64,000 nt of DNA. Source: Szabonella sp046295215. GTDB taxonomy: Bacteria; Pseudomonadota; Alphaproteobacteria; Rhodobacterales; Rhodobacteraceae. Positions 54,023 to 62,093 of this stretch are shown here, piece after piece. The stretch spans positions 11,949 through 75,948 of the forward strand of contig JBKBNP010000018.1 of the NCBI GenBank assembly GCA_046295215.1, in the 5' to 3' direction. The notes below the pieces were generated by a model. It saw only the letters and a list, made by a program, of their open reading frames with translations. It did no database searches and was not told the DNA's origin. Numbering within the stretch: position 1 is the stretch's first letter; each line of letters opens with the position of its first letter. Made by a program: the position numbers and the translations under genes.

Positions 54023-54691
54023 TCAGGCCGCCACCAGCGACGCGACCACAGAGCGGAAAAGCACCGAGCCGTCGGCGGAACCCTGCGCAGCGTCAATGGC
54101 GCGCTCGGGATGCGGCATCATCCCCAGAACGCGGCGGTTTTCCGACAGGATCCCTGCGATGTCATGGGCGGATCCGTTCAGAGTGTCGGTGTAGCGGAAG
54201 GCCACGCGCGACTCTGCCTCCAGCCGTGCGAGCGTTTCGGCATCGGCATTGTAATTGCCATCGTGATGGGCCACCGGCAGCGTGATCCGTGCGCCTGCCG
54301 CCCAGCCAGAGGTGAAGGCACTGTCCGCCGTCGCGACCTCGAGCCCGACGGGTTTGCAGATGAACCGCAGACCCGCATTGCGCATCAGAACGCCGGGCAG
54401 AAGCCCCATCTCGGTCAGCACCTGAAAGCCGTTGCAGATACCCAGCACATAGCCGCCCGCAGCCGCATGGGCGCGCACCGCAGCACCGATGGGTGATTGC
54501 GCGGCGATGGCACCGCAGCGCAGATAGTCGCCGAAGGAAAATCCCCCCGGAACAGCGACCAGATCGACCCCCGCAGGCAGTGCGCTGTCCTTGTGCCAGA
54601 TGCGCACCACATCCGCGCCCGCCGCCTCGAAGGCCACCGCCAGATCGCGGTCGCAGTTGGAACCCGGAAAGGTGATTACGGCGGCTTTCAT
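54023..54691 (-). CDS. purQ: Phosphoribosylformylglycinamidine synthase subunit PurQ
   Basis: 222 aa glutaminase subunit of FGAM synthase in purine synthesis. Start MKAAVITFPGSNCDRD is the family signature; nucleophile in VLGICNGFQVL, triad His/Glu in GMMPHPERAID. The partner purS gene, normally just upstream, is not here; the 200 bases upstream hold only a G-rich repeat. Separate from dctB by 58 bases. Confidence 0.95.
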   Translation of the reverse strand: MKAAVITFPGSNCDRDLAVAFEAAGADVVRIWHKDSALPAGVDLVAVPGGFSFGDYLRCGAIAAQSPIGAAVRAHAAAGGYVLGICNGFQVLTEMGLLPGVLMRNAGLRFICKPVGLEVATADSAFTSGWAAGARITLPVAHHDGNYNADAETLARLEAESRVAFRYTDTLNGSAHDIAGILSENRRVLGMMPHPERAIDAAQGSADGSVLFRSVVASLVAA

Positions 54692-54718
54692 CGGCGCGGT
54701 CCTTTATTGGGAAAGGCT

Positions 54719-54738
54719 GGGGTTGGGAAGGGCTGGGG
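54719..54738 (+). repeat. G-rich tandem repeat with G-quadruplex pattern
   Basis: GGGG-tt-GGG-aa-GGG-ct-GGGG satisfies G3+N1-7 four times. It arises from a near-perfect 16-base duplication (TTGGGAAAGGCTGGGG / TTGGGAAGGGCTGGGG). It lies in the purQ-paiB divergent space, 28 bases from the purQ ATG. Confidence 0.55.
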
Positions 54739-54892
54739 CTGGATTGGCGACGCCATAGCGCAAGACGCAGGCCCTTTCCAGCCCACCCTTTCCCGCAGGG
54801 ACGGAAAAACTGCAACCGCCTATAACCGGGCTTGCACTCCGGGATGGCCGGGTGAACCATGCGGCAACCCGGACCGACCCGAAAGCTCCCCG

Positions 54893-55513
54893 ATGTATCT
54901 GCCACCCCATTTTCACGAAACCGACCCGTCGGAAATCGCCGGGTTGATCGACGCCTTCCCGCTGGCCGCACTGGTGGCCCAGACAGCCGGCGGGCTGGTG
55001 GCCAATCACCTGCCCCTGCTGCGCGCGCCGGATGGCGACCTGATCGGCCATGTTGCACGGGCCAATGACATTCATCGCCTGCTGGAGGATGGGCAGGAGG
55101 TGATGGCGATTTTCAGGGGCGAGGAGGCCTATGTCACGCCGAACGCCTATCCGTCCAAGGCAGAGCATCACCGCGCCGTGCCGACCTGGAACTATCAGGT
55201 GGTGCATGTCCAGGGCACCATTGCCTTTCGCCATGACGACCATGCCAAACGCGCTGCGGTGGCCTTGCTGACGCGCGACCACGAGCGGCGCGTCAACGGA
55301 CCCGCGGCGTGGAAAATGGCCGACGCGCCTTCCGATTACATCGCGGGGATGCTGGAGGAGATCGTGGCCTTCCGCATCACGCCCACGAGAACGATCGCGA
55401 AATCGAAGCTGAGCCAGAACCGCGCGCAGGCCGATCATGCCGGAGTGGTCGACAATCTGACAGCGCGGGGCAAGGCGGGGCTCGCGCAGGCAATGCTCCG
55501 CCATCAGAGCTGA
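54893..55513 (+). CDS. FMN-binding PaiB-family negative regulator-like protein
   Basis: 206 aa. PaiB family: start MYLPPHFHETD, GHVARANDIHRLL, and the FMN-fold strand TWNYQVVHVQGT, with C-terminal KSKLSQNRAQADHAGVV. Bacillus PaiB affects sporulation and protease genes, but many members are simply flavin-binding proteins, so a regulatory role is not assured. ATG at 54893; longer frame upstream overlaps purQ and is rejected. Followed by compound repeat copy 5. Confidence 0.85.
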   Translation: MYLPPHFHETDPSEIAGLIDAFPLAALVAQTAGGLVANHLPLLRAPDGDLIGHVARANDIHRLLEDGQEVMAIFRGEEAYVTPNAYPSKAEHHRAVPTWNYQVVHVQGTIAFRHDDHAKRAAVALLTRDHERRVNGPAAWKMADAPSDYIAGMLEEIVAFRITPTRTIAKSKLSQNRAQADHAGVVDNLTARGKAGLAQAMLRHQS

Positions 55514-55523
55514 AGCGCAGAGG

Positions 55524-55585
55524 GAGGGGCGCTGCCCCTCGCGGCCCTTGGCCGCTCACCCCGAGGTATTTTGACCAAGATGAGA
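55524..55585 (+). repeat. Compound palindromic intergenic repeat, copy 5
   Basis: GAGGGGC-gct-GCCCCTC (55524-55540), GCGGCC-ctt-GGCCGC (55541-55555), then tail ACCCCGAGGTATTTTGACC and AAGATGAGAG. This is the cleanest copy and starts 11 bases after the PaiB stop. Confidence 0.7.
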
Positions 55586-55619
55586 GCCGCGCGCGAAGGG
55601 CGGGGGCGCGGCGGGGTCA

Positions 55620-56732
55620 TTAACGGGGCGCGAGACCTTCGGTGCGCAGATCCACGACGCGGCCTTCGGAGGCCGAACGTTGCGCGGCAAGCCCCATCGC
55701 GACGGCCCACCAGCCATCGGTCAGGCTGACCTCGGGGGCGTCCCCGGACGCCACCACGAGGGCAAAGCCCCGATGCTGGTAGAAGGTCGATCCGTTGTGG
55801 TCGCCCGCCGCAAGCAGGGCCGGATCGACCGGAACCTCCAGCATGCGCGGCCCCTTGGGGCTGCGGGGGCTGACGATAACCTGCGGGACGGGGGGGGCGC
55901 CCAGATGCGCAGGCCAGAACCGGCCTGGCCCGGGCACGAGGCATTCGATCTTGCCTGTCGGTCCGACCGCACTGATTTCCTCCTGATAGCGCGCACCTTC
56001 GGCGAACATGCACAGCTCCAGCAGGGCCCGGAGTCCGTTCTCGAAATCGACGATCACATAGGCATTGTCCCAGATGTCGGGGGTGGCACCGTCATAGGTC
56101 TCATCCAGATGGTTCACGCCCTGGCCGCCGCTCGCCATCACGCGGACCGGATCACAGCCTGCGATCAGCCGCATGAGATCGAAGAAATGACAGCATTTCT
56201 CGACGAGCGTGCCGCCGGTGTTGCGGTTGAAGCGGTTCCAGTCGCCGACCTTTGGCAGGAAAGGAAAACGGTGTTCGCGGATCGTGAGCATCCGCACGCC
56301 GCCGGTCGTGGCCTGTGCCTCGGCGATCAGTCGGGCGACAGGTGGCATGTAGCGGTATTCCATCGCGACCCAGAGCGGCGCGGGATAGGTCGCTTTCAAT
56401 GCGGCGAGGCGTCCGGTGTCGGTGGCATCGGTAAAGAGCGGCTTTTCGCACAGCACCGGCAGGGGGCGGGTGGCGGCGATCTGTTCCAGTTGGTCCAGAT
56501 GCAGGTGGTTGGGGCTGGCGACCAGCAGGGCGTTGACCGCCTCCACCGCCAGGAGGTCCGCCACCGATGCGACCATCCGCGCGCCCGGGGCAAGGGCCGC
56601 CGCCGCAGCCGCCATCCCGGGGTCCGGTTCGAAGACGGCCACGACCTCCGCCTCTGACAGTAGGGCGATATTGCGCAGATGTTCCTGCCCCATCATGCCG
56701 CAGCCGATGATGCCGTAACGCACTGGTTTCAC
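55620..56732 (-). CDS. Gfo/Idh/MocA-family protein; candidate NAD-dependent sulfoquinovosidase (GH188-like)
   Basis: 370 aa from GTG at 56732 (AGGGAG eight bases upstream; a TTG at 56756 is also in frame). Rossmann motif GIIGCGMMG (GxGxxG at 10-15), EKP at 96-98 (LCEKPLF), and the catalytic-domain segment NTGGTLVEKCCHFFDL (171-186) with His182 and Asp185. The family contains sugar and inositol dehydrogenases and also NAD-dependent glycosidases, including sulfoquinovosidases of GH188. Its place beside an SmoC/SmoB/SmoA-like set makes cleavage of sulfoquinovosyl glycerol an attractive guess; a plain sugar dehydrogenase is the main alternative. Same strand as, and just downstream of, the GntR gene. 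Confidence 0.75.
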   Translation of the reverse strand: MKPVRYGIIGCGMMGQEHLRNIALLSEAEVVAVFEPDPGMAAAAAALAPGARMVASVADLLAVEAVNALLVASPNHLHLDQLEQIAATRPLPVLCEKPLFTDATDTGRLAALKATYPAPLWVAMEYRYMPPVARLIAEAQATTGGVRMLTIREHRFPFLPKVGDWNRFNRNTGGTLVEKCCHFFDLMRLIAGCDPVRVMASGGQGVNHLDETYDGATPDIWDNAYVIVDFENGLRALLELCMFAEGARYQEEISAVGPTGKIECLVPGPGRFWPAHLGAPPVPQVIVSPRSPKGPRMLEVPVDPALLAAGDHNGSTFYQHRGFALVVASGDAPEVSLTDGWWAVAMGLAAQRSASEGRVVDLRTEGLAPR

Positions 56733-56763
56733 TTGGGACACTCCCTGTCTGAACAATCCGCCG

Positions 56764-57465
56764 TCATTTCATCCGGGTGACGAAATGCACCTTTTCCGGG
56801 TCGAACCACGTGCGCGAGGCCTCGGCCCGCGCGCCATCCTGTGCCCAGGAAATTCGGGTGACAAGCGGCAGCAGGCGCCCCGCCGGACCCGGAAATTCAG
56901 GCGGTGACCAGTCCGGCAAGGCCCCCTGCCCCACCCGGTCCTCGGCGCGCACGATCCAGAGATTAAGCCGCGTGCGGTAATGCAGATAGAGCGATTCCGA
57001 CAGGTCGGCCGCCGCGATGCTTTCTGTATAATCGCCGTCGAGCCAGATCTCCTCCACTGCCGCCACGACGCCGGACAGGAAGCGCAGGCGGCGGATGCGG
57101 TGGCCTTCGGTGCTGCTGCCGAAGGCGGGCAGGCCGGGGTCTTTGGTCAGCCGGTCGACCGACAGAACCTTCGCCGTCGGCAGGCCGCCACCGCCCACCA
57201 GTTCCAGCCGGAACATCGCATAGACGCTTTCGGGCGAGGCCGAGGCGCGGATGTAATTGCCCGACCCCTGCCGACGTTCCAGAAGCCTCTTGTCGGTCAA
57301 CTCCTTCAGCGCCGCGCGCAAGGTGCCGACCGCGATTCCGAGGCTGGCCGCCATGTCGCGTTCGGGCGGCAGCCGCTCGCCGTCAATCAGCCGCCCCGCC
57401 GCGATGTCACGGATCAGAAGCTCGGTGATCTGCTGGTAGAGCGGGAGGGAACCGGGGTTTGCCAT
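56764..57465 (-). CDS. GntR-family (HutC/UTRA) transcriptional regulator
   Basis: 233 aa. N-terminal winged helix (about 1-75: LPPERDMAASLGIAVGTLRAAL; GSGNYIRA) and a C-terminal UTRA ligand domain (about 95-230) with RIRRLRFLSG and the terminal strand of effector-binding HutC proteins. Divergent from the monooxygenase gene with ATTGAT repeats between them, so it should govern both directions. The effector is presumably the imported substrate or a pathway intermediate. Confidence 0.9.
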   Translation of the reverse strand: MANPGSLPLYQQITELLIRDIAAGRLIDGERLPPERDMAASLGIAVGTLRAALKELTDKRLLERRQGSGNYIRASASPESVYAMFRLELVGGGGLPTAKVLSVDRLTKDPGLPAFGSSTEGHRIRRLRFLSGVVAAVEEIWLDGDYTESIAAADLSESLYLHYRTRLNLWIVRAEDRVGQGALPDWSPPEFPGPAGRLLPLVTRISWAQDGARAEASRTWFDPEKVHFVTRMK

Positions 57466-57472
57466 GGGTCAC

Positions 57473-57502
57473 ATTGATAATTGATACACTATTGATCTAC
57501 AT
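57473..57502 (+). promoter_or_regulatory. Divergent promoter/operator of the catabolic cluster
   Basis: TTGATA (57474-57479), 17 bases, CTACAT (57497-57502) makes a plausible promoter for the monooxygenase operon. ATTGAT occurs three times (57473, 57480, 57491) across -35 and spacer, likely GntR-binding half sites. Confidence 0.5.
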
Positions 57503-57529
57503 TTTCCGGAATGCTACGCAAGGGAAAAG

Positions 57530-58711
57530 ATGTATCCGGGGGATCAGATTCGCATGACCGTCGTTCCTGTCACATCTGACGCCCTGGAGGCTTGCGAAGT
57601 GTCCTGGTTCGCAGCGCTCTGTTCGGATGATTACGAATATCTCGGCGTGCCGGACGGGCGGCTGCGGTCAAGCTGGGAGCATTGTTCCGCCATCGTGAAA
57701 CGGGCCGAGGCGCATGGGTTCCGCAATATCCTGTGTCCCTCCTCCTATCAGGTCGGGCAGGACACGCTGTCCTTCGTGGCGGGCTGCGCACCGATCACGG
57801 ACCGGATCAATTTCCTTGCTGCCATCCGCTGCGGGGAAATGCACCCCGTCATGCTGGCGCGCACGGTGGCGACGCTGGACCACATGCTGAAGGGGCGGCT
57901 GACGCTGAATGTCATTTCGTCCGATTTTCCGGGCCAGCGCGAGGACAGCGCCTATCGCTATCGCCGCAGCCATGAGGTCGTGGAGATTCTGCGGCAAGCC
58001 TGGACGCGGGATGAAATCGACTATCACGGCCAGATCTATGACCTGACAAAACTGCCCGCGGACCCTGCCAAGCCCTACCAACAGAATGGCGGGCCGCTGC
58101 TTTACTTCGGGGGTTACAGCCCGGATGCGCTGGAACTGTGCGGCGCGCAATGCGACGTCTATCTGATGTGGCCGGAACCGAAGGAAATGCTGGCGCAGCG
58201 GATGCGTGACGTTCACGCGCGCGCCACAGCACATGGCCGGACACTGGATTACGGTTTGCGCGTCCACATGATCGTGCGCGACACCGAGGCCGAGGCGCGG
58301 GACTATGCCGACCACATCGCCTCGAAGCTCGACGATGAATACGGGCAGTTGATCCGCAACCGGGCGCATGATTCCATCTCGCTCGGCGTGGCGCATCAGG
58401 CGCGCGCCCGCGAACTGGCCGACCAGTTCGGCTATATCGAGCCGCATCTGTGGACGGGCATCGGGCGGGCGCGGTCGGGCTGCGGGGCGGCGCTTGTCGG
58501 GTCAGTCGATCAGGTTATGTCGGAAATCGAGGCCTATCGTAAAATGGGCATCCGCGCCTTCATCTTTTCCGGCTATCCGCATCTGGATGAGGCCGATCAT
58601 TTTGGAACCAAGGTCATGCCGCATCTGAAAACCTGCTCGCTTCCCCATGAATATGGCCGTGTGCCAACACAAGCGCCCGCAACGCCACTGGGCAACGGGG
58701 TGCGGCGCTGA
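57530..58711 (+). CDS. SsuD-like flavin-dependent monooxygenase; candidate sulfoquinovose monooxygenase
   Basis: 393 aa bacterial-luciferase fold (LLM) enzyme that uses reduced FMN and O2. Compared from memory with alkanesulfonate monooxygenase SsuD, the sulfonate/flavin residues are kept at a constant offset: Arg244 and His246 (YGLRVHMIVR), Arg315 (ARSGCGAALVG) and Tyr349 (FSGYPHLDE). The SsuD SCEDxW cysteine is lost (VGQDTL here). This pattern fits a C-S bond-cleaving enzyme with altered substrate, as for SmoC. AAGGG precedes the ATG. First gene of a run whose next start overlaps its stop (TGATG at 58709-58713). Confidence 0.8.
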   Translation: MYPGDQIRMTVVPVTSDALEACEVSWFAALCSDDYEYLGVPDGRLRSSWEHCSAIVKRAEAHGFRNILCPSSYQVGQDTLSFVAGCAPITDRINFLAAIRCGEMHPVMLARTVATLDHMLKGRLTLNVISSDFPGQREDSAYRYRRSHEVVEILRQAWTRDEIDYHGQIYDLTKLPADPAKPYQQNGGPLLYFGGYSPDALELCGAQCDVYLMWPEPKEMLAQRMRDVHARATAHGRTLDYGLRVHMIVRDTEAEARDYADHIASKLDDEYGQLIRNRAHDSISLGVAHQARARELADQFGYIEPHLWTGIGRARSGCGAALVGSVDQVMSEIEAYRKMGIRAFIFSGYPHLDEADHFGTKVMPHLKTCSLPHEYGRVPTQAPATPLGNGVRR

Positions 58712-59601
58712 TGGAACGGGTCACGCTGGGAACGGTCAGCCTGTCGCGCATCGTGTATGGCATGTGGCGCATCGGGGATGATGAGAACACCTCGCGCGCC
58801 CATATCCGCGCCAAGGTCGAAAGCTGTCTGGAACAGGGCATCACGACGATCGATCAGGCCGATATTTACGGTGGTTATACCGCCGAGGCGATGCTGGGCG
58901 GGGTGCTGCGCGAGACCCCTGCCCTGCGCGACCGGATCGAGATTGTCACGAAATGCGACATTGTGGCCCCGGTGGGCCGCCATTCGGGTGCGCGGGTCAA
59001 ACATTACGACACCTCTGCCGCGCATATCACGGCCAGCGTGGAGGCCAGCCTGCGCGACCTTGCCACCGACCGGATCGACCTGTTGCTGATCCACCGGCCC
59101 GACCCCTTGATGGACCACCACGAAACCGGCGCCTGTCTGGATGCGCTGGTGGCCGGCGGCAAGGTGCGCGCGGTTGGCGTTTCCAACTTCCGGCCATGGG
59201 ATTTCACCCTGCTGCAATCGGCGATGGCCACGCCGCTGGTCACCAACCAGATCGAGTTGAGCCTGCTGGTGCATCACGGTTTCACCAATGGCGACATCGC
59301 CTTTCATCAGGAACGCGGATTGCCCCCGATGGCCTGGTCGCCATTGGGCGGGGGCCGGTTGCTGGCGGAGTCTCCGGCGGCGCTGCGCGCCCGGATGGAT
59401 GCGCTGGCCGTCGAACAGGGCACCGACTGGTCGGCCATTGCGGTCGCCTGGCTCTTGCGGCACCCCTGCCGTATCCTGCCGGTGATGGGCACCAACAGCC
59501 TTGCACGCATCGCCCGGCTGGGCGAGGCGGCAGACGTCGACATGGACCGCCAGACATGGTTTGAGCTTTATACGCTCGCCCTCGGCCACGAGGTGCCCTG
59601 A
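58711..59601 (+). CDS. Aldo/keto reductase; candidate SmoB-like 6-oxo-sugar reductase
   Basis: 296 aa (beta/alpha)8 oxidoreductase of the YdhF branch. Tetrad: Asp and Tyr in TIDQADIYGGY, Lys in IVTKCDI, His in LLIHRPDPL; NADPH end motif in ILPVMGTNSLARIA. In sulfo-SMO, SmoB reduces the 6-oxo-glucose released by the monooxygenase to glucose. Overlaps the genes on both sides by one base (TGATG), so the three enzymes are one translation unit. Confidence 0.85.
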   Translation: MERVTLGTVSLSRIVYGMWRIGDDENTSRAHIRAKVESCLEQGITTIDQADIYGGYTAEAMLGGVLRETPALRDRIEIVTKCDIVAPVGRHSGARVKHYDTSAAHITASVEASLRDLATDRIDLLLIHRPDPLMDHHETGACLDALVAGGKVRAVGVSNFRPWDFTLLQSAMATPLVTNQIELSLLVHHGFTNGDIAFHQERGLPPMAWSPLGGGRLLAESPAALRARMDALAVEQGTDWSAIAVAWLLRHPCRILPVMGTNSLARIARLGEAADVDMDRQTWFELYTLALGHEVP

Positions 59602-60119
59602 TGCCGGACGGAGGCCAGATGCCAGACATTCCGATCATTCCCGACGCCGAAGATGCCCGCAGCTTTCGCGACGCATTGGGGCGGTTCGCAACCGGAGTGA
59701 CCGTTGTGACCACCGCAGGGCCGGACGGCCCGATGGGATTCACCGCCAACAGCTTTGCCTCGGTGTCGCTCGATCCGCCGCTGGTGCTGTGGTCGCCCGC
59801 GCGCGCCTCGTCGCGCTTTGAACTCTTTGCCGAGGCCCGGCATTTCGCGATCCATGTGCTTGCCGCCGAGGATGCCGTGCTTTGCGCACGCTTCGCGCGG
59901 GGCGGCGAAGGCTTCGATGGCCTGCCCACCGATTACAGCCCCGAGGGCATCCCGCTGATCCCCGGAACACTCGCCCGTTACGAATGTGTGCAACATGCCA
60001 CCCATGACGGCGGCGACCACCTTGTCATTCTGGGCCGTGTCCTGCGCTTTGCCGCGCGGGAGGGTTCGCCCTTGTTGTTCAGTCAGGGCCGCTATGGCGG
60101 CTTTACCAGTTCGGGCTGA
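59601..60119 (+). CDS. Flavin reductase (FMN reductase domain); candidate SmoA-like partner
   Basis: 172 aa flavin_Reduct domain: FRDALGRFATGVTVVTT at the N-terminus, FTANSFASVSLDPPLVLWS (flavin site), and GDHLVILGRVL near the end. It would supply reduced FMN to the adjacent LLM monooxygenase. Start at 59601 overlaps the aldo/keto reductase stop; an ATG 18 bases on (MPDIPIIP) is also possible. Confidence 0.88.
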   Translation: MPDGGQMPDIPIIPDAEDARSFRDALGRFATGVTVVTTAGPDGPMGFTANSFASVSLDPPLVLWSPARASSRFELFAEARHFAIHVLAAEDAVLCARFARGGEGFDGLPTDYSPEGIPLIPGTLARYECVQHATHDGGDHLVILGRVLRFAAREGSPLLFSQGRYGGFTSSG

Positions 60120-60181
60120 AAGGCCCCTGCCGGGACGGTCCGCCAAGAGACCGCCCGGCGCATCAGGGAGGAGGAAACGCC

Positions 60182-60772
60182 ATGACCGCACTTGTCGGTC
60201 TGACACGCCTGTTGGGCGTGGTGAATGCGGCGATGCTGGCCGCCGGGCGCTGGCTTGGCGTGGCCTGCGTCGCACTGATGGTGCTGTTCATCCTCGTGCA
60301 GGTGTTTTTCCGCTATGTGCTGGGCAATGCCCTGCCCTGGTCCGAGGAAGCCGCGCGCTTCCTGATGCTCTGGATGACCGGGCTGATGGCGCCAACCGCG
60401 TTCCGGCGGGGCGGGTTCGTGTCCATAGACCTTGTGATGATGATGATGCCGCGCGTTGTGGCCGCGCTGGTGCAACTGGTGCTGCTGTGCCTGTCGCTCG
60501 CCGTTCTGCTGATGGGCATGCGGATCGGCTGGGCCGAGGTCACGGGCTTTGGCGGGCGGTTTGCCACCGATGCGCTCTGGGTGCCGCTGAACCTCGGCTT
60601 TTCCGAATGGATGAAGGTGCCGCGAAGCTGGGCCATGGCCTCGCTCGCCACCGGGGTCACGATGCTGGTGGCGGTCAATGTCGAGTTGATCCTGCGCAGT
60701 CTTGTGCAGCTTTTCGGCGGGGGCGAGCGGCTGCCTGTCATCCCTGACTCCGCAACGATGGGGGCCGAGTGA
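60182..60772 (+). CDS. TRAP transporter small permease (DctQ type)
   Basis: 196 aa, four helices. The DctQ signature ALPWSEEAARFLMLWMTGLMAP is present in the second/third helices. GGGAGGAGG precedes the ATG by nine bases. Lies 62 bases after the flavin reductase, in the same direction, and its stop overlaps the large permease start. Slightly longer than usual because of a soluble C-terminal tail. Confidence 0.92.
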   Translation: MTALVGLTRLLGVVNAAMLAAGRWLGVACVALMVLFILVQVFFRYVLGNALPWSEEAARFLMLWMTGLMAPTAFRRGGFVSIDLVMMMMPRVVAALVQLVLLCLSLAVLLMGMRIGWAEVTGFGGRFATDALWVPLNLGFSEWMKVPRSWAMASLATGVTMLVAVNVELILRSLVQLFGGGERLPVIPDSATMGAE

Positions 60773-62061
60773 TGCTGTCGCTGTTCCTGCCCCTGTTCCT
60801 GATCTTCCTCTTTGTCGGCCTGCCGGTGTTTTTCGGGCTGATCGCGGCGCCCGGCATATTGTTGCTCCTGAACGGGCAGGAACGCGATGTCGTGCTGCTC
60901 TATCGCAATGTCTATAACGGGATGGACAGTTTCCCGCTGATGGCGATCCCGTTCTTCATGCTGGCGGGTGAGGTGATGAACCGGTCCAACATCACGCTGC
61001 GGCTGGTGGAATTTTCCCAGGCGATGATCGGGCATCTGCGGGGCGGGCTCGCGCATGTCAACGTGCTGTCCTCGATGCTCTTTGCGGGGCTTTCGGGCTC
61101 GGCGGTGGCGGATGTCTCGGCGCTTGGGTCGATGCTGATCCCGGCGATGGAAAAGAACGGCTATTCGCGCAAGTTCGCGGCGGCGGTGACGGCGGCGAGT
61201 TCCATCATCGGGCCGATCATCCCGCCCTCGGGCATCATGATCATCTATGCCTATGTGATGGGAGAAAGTGTGGCGGCGCTGTTCCTTGCGGGCATCGTGC
61301 CGGGGATCATGCTGGGCGTGGGGCTGATGATCACGATCCGGGTGCTGGCGGACCGCTACGACCTGCCCGCCGCCTCGCGCCGTGCGACCTGGGGCGAAAA
61401 GGGACAGGCGAGCCTCAAGGCGATCTGGCCGCTCCTGACCCCGGTCATCATTCTGGGGGGGATCCTTGGGGGCATCTTCACGCCGACCGAGGCGGCGGCG
61501 GTGGCCGTGGGCTATGCGGTGCTGATCGGCCTTTTCGTGATGCGCACGCTGACCTTCCGCGACCTGCCGGATGTGATGATGCGGGCGGGGCTGACCTCGG
61601 CTGTGGTCTTGCTGCTGGTCGGTGCCGCGATGGCCTTCAAGACGGTGGCGAGCCTTGCGCGCACCCCCGAAACCATGGCCGCGCTGATCCTCGGGCTGTC
61701 GGACAACCCGCTGATCCTGCTGTTCCTCATCAACCTTCTGCTGTTTCTGGTGGGGATGTTTCTGGATGCCGGCCCCGCGATCATCATTCTGGGGCCGATC
61801 CTCGGGCCGATCTTCACCTCGCTTGGGGTGGATTCGGTGCATTTCGCCATCATCATGGCGGTGAACCTGACCGTGGGCCTGCTGACACCCCCGATGGGGC
61901 TGGTGCTGTTCGTCACCTCCTCGGTATCAGGCTTGCGGGTGGAAACCGTGGCCCGCGCCATAATGCCCTTTCTGGTGGTGCAGGTCGCCGTGATCTTCCT
62001 CATCACCTATTTCCCCGTCTTTACGATGACGGTGCCGCGCTTTTTCGGCTTCGTCCAATGA
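60772..62061 (+). CDS. TRAP transporter large permease (DctM type)
   Basis: 429 aa, about twelve helices of the DctM/DedA family. Typical segments: MAIPFFMLAGEVMNRSNI, GLSGSAVADVSALGSMLIPAM, AASSIIGPIIPPSGIMI and NLTVGLLTPPMGLVLF. Uses a sodium gradient to import the ligand delivered by the binding protein. ATG at 60772 (TGATG overlap), a GTG one codon earlier being the alternative. Confidence 0.94.
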   Translation: MLSLFLPLFLIFLFVGLPVFFGLIAAPGILLLLNGQERDVVLLYRNVYNGMDSFPLMAIPFFMLAGEVMNRSNITLRLVEFSQAMIGHLRGGLAHVNVLSSMLFAGLSGSAVADVSALGSMLIPAMEKNGYSRKFAAAVTAASSIIGPIIPPSGIMIIYAYVMGESVAALFLAGIVPGIMLGVGLMITIRVLADRYDLPAASRRATWGEKGQASLKAIWPLLTPVIILGGILGGIFTPTEAAAVAVGYAVLIGLFVMRTLTFRDLPDVMMRAGLTSAVVLLLVGAAMAFKTVASLARTPETMAALILGLSDNPLILLFLINLLLFLVGMFLDAGPAIIILGPILGPIFTSLGVDSVHFAIIMAVNLTVGLLTPPMGLVLFVTSSVSGLRVETVARAIMPFLVVQVAVIFLITYFPVFTMTVPRFFGFVQ

Positions 62062-62093
62062 CCCCAAGACATGACACCCAAGGGAGGAAACCC

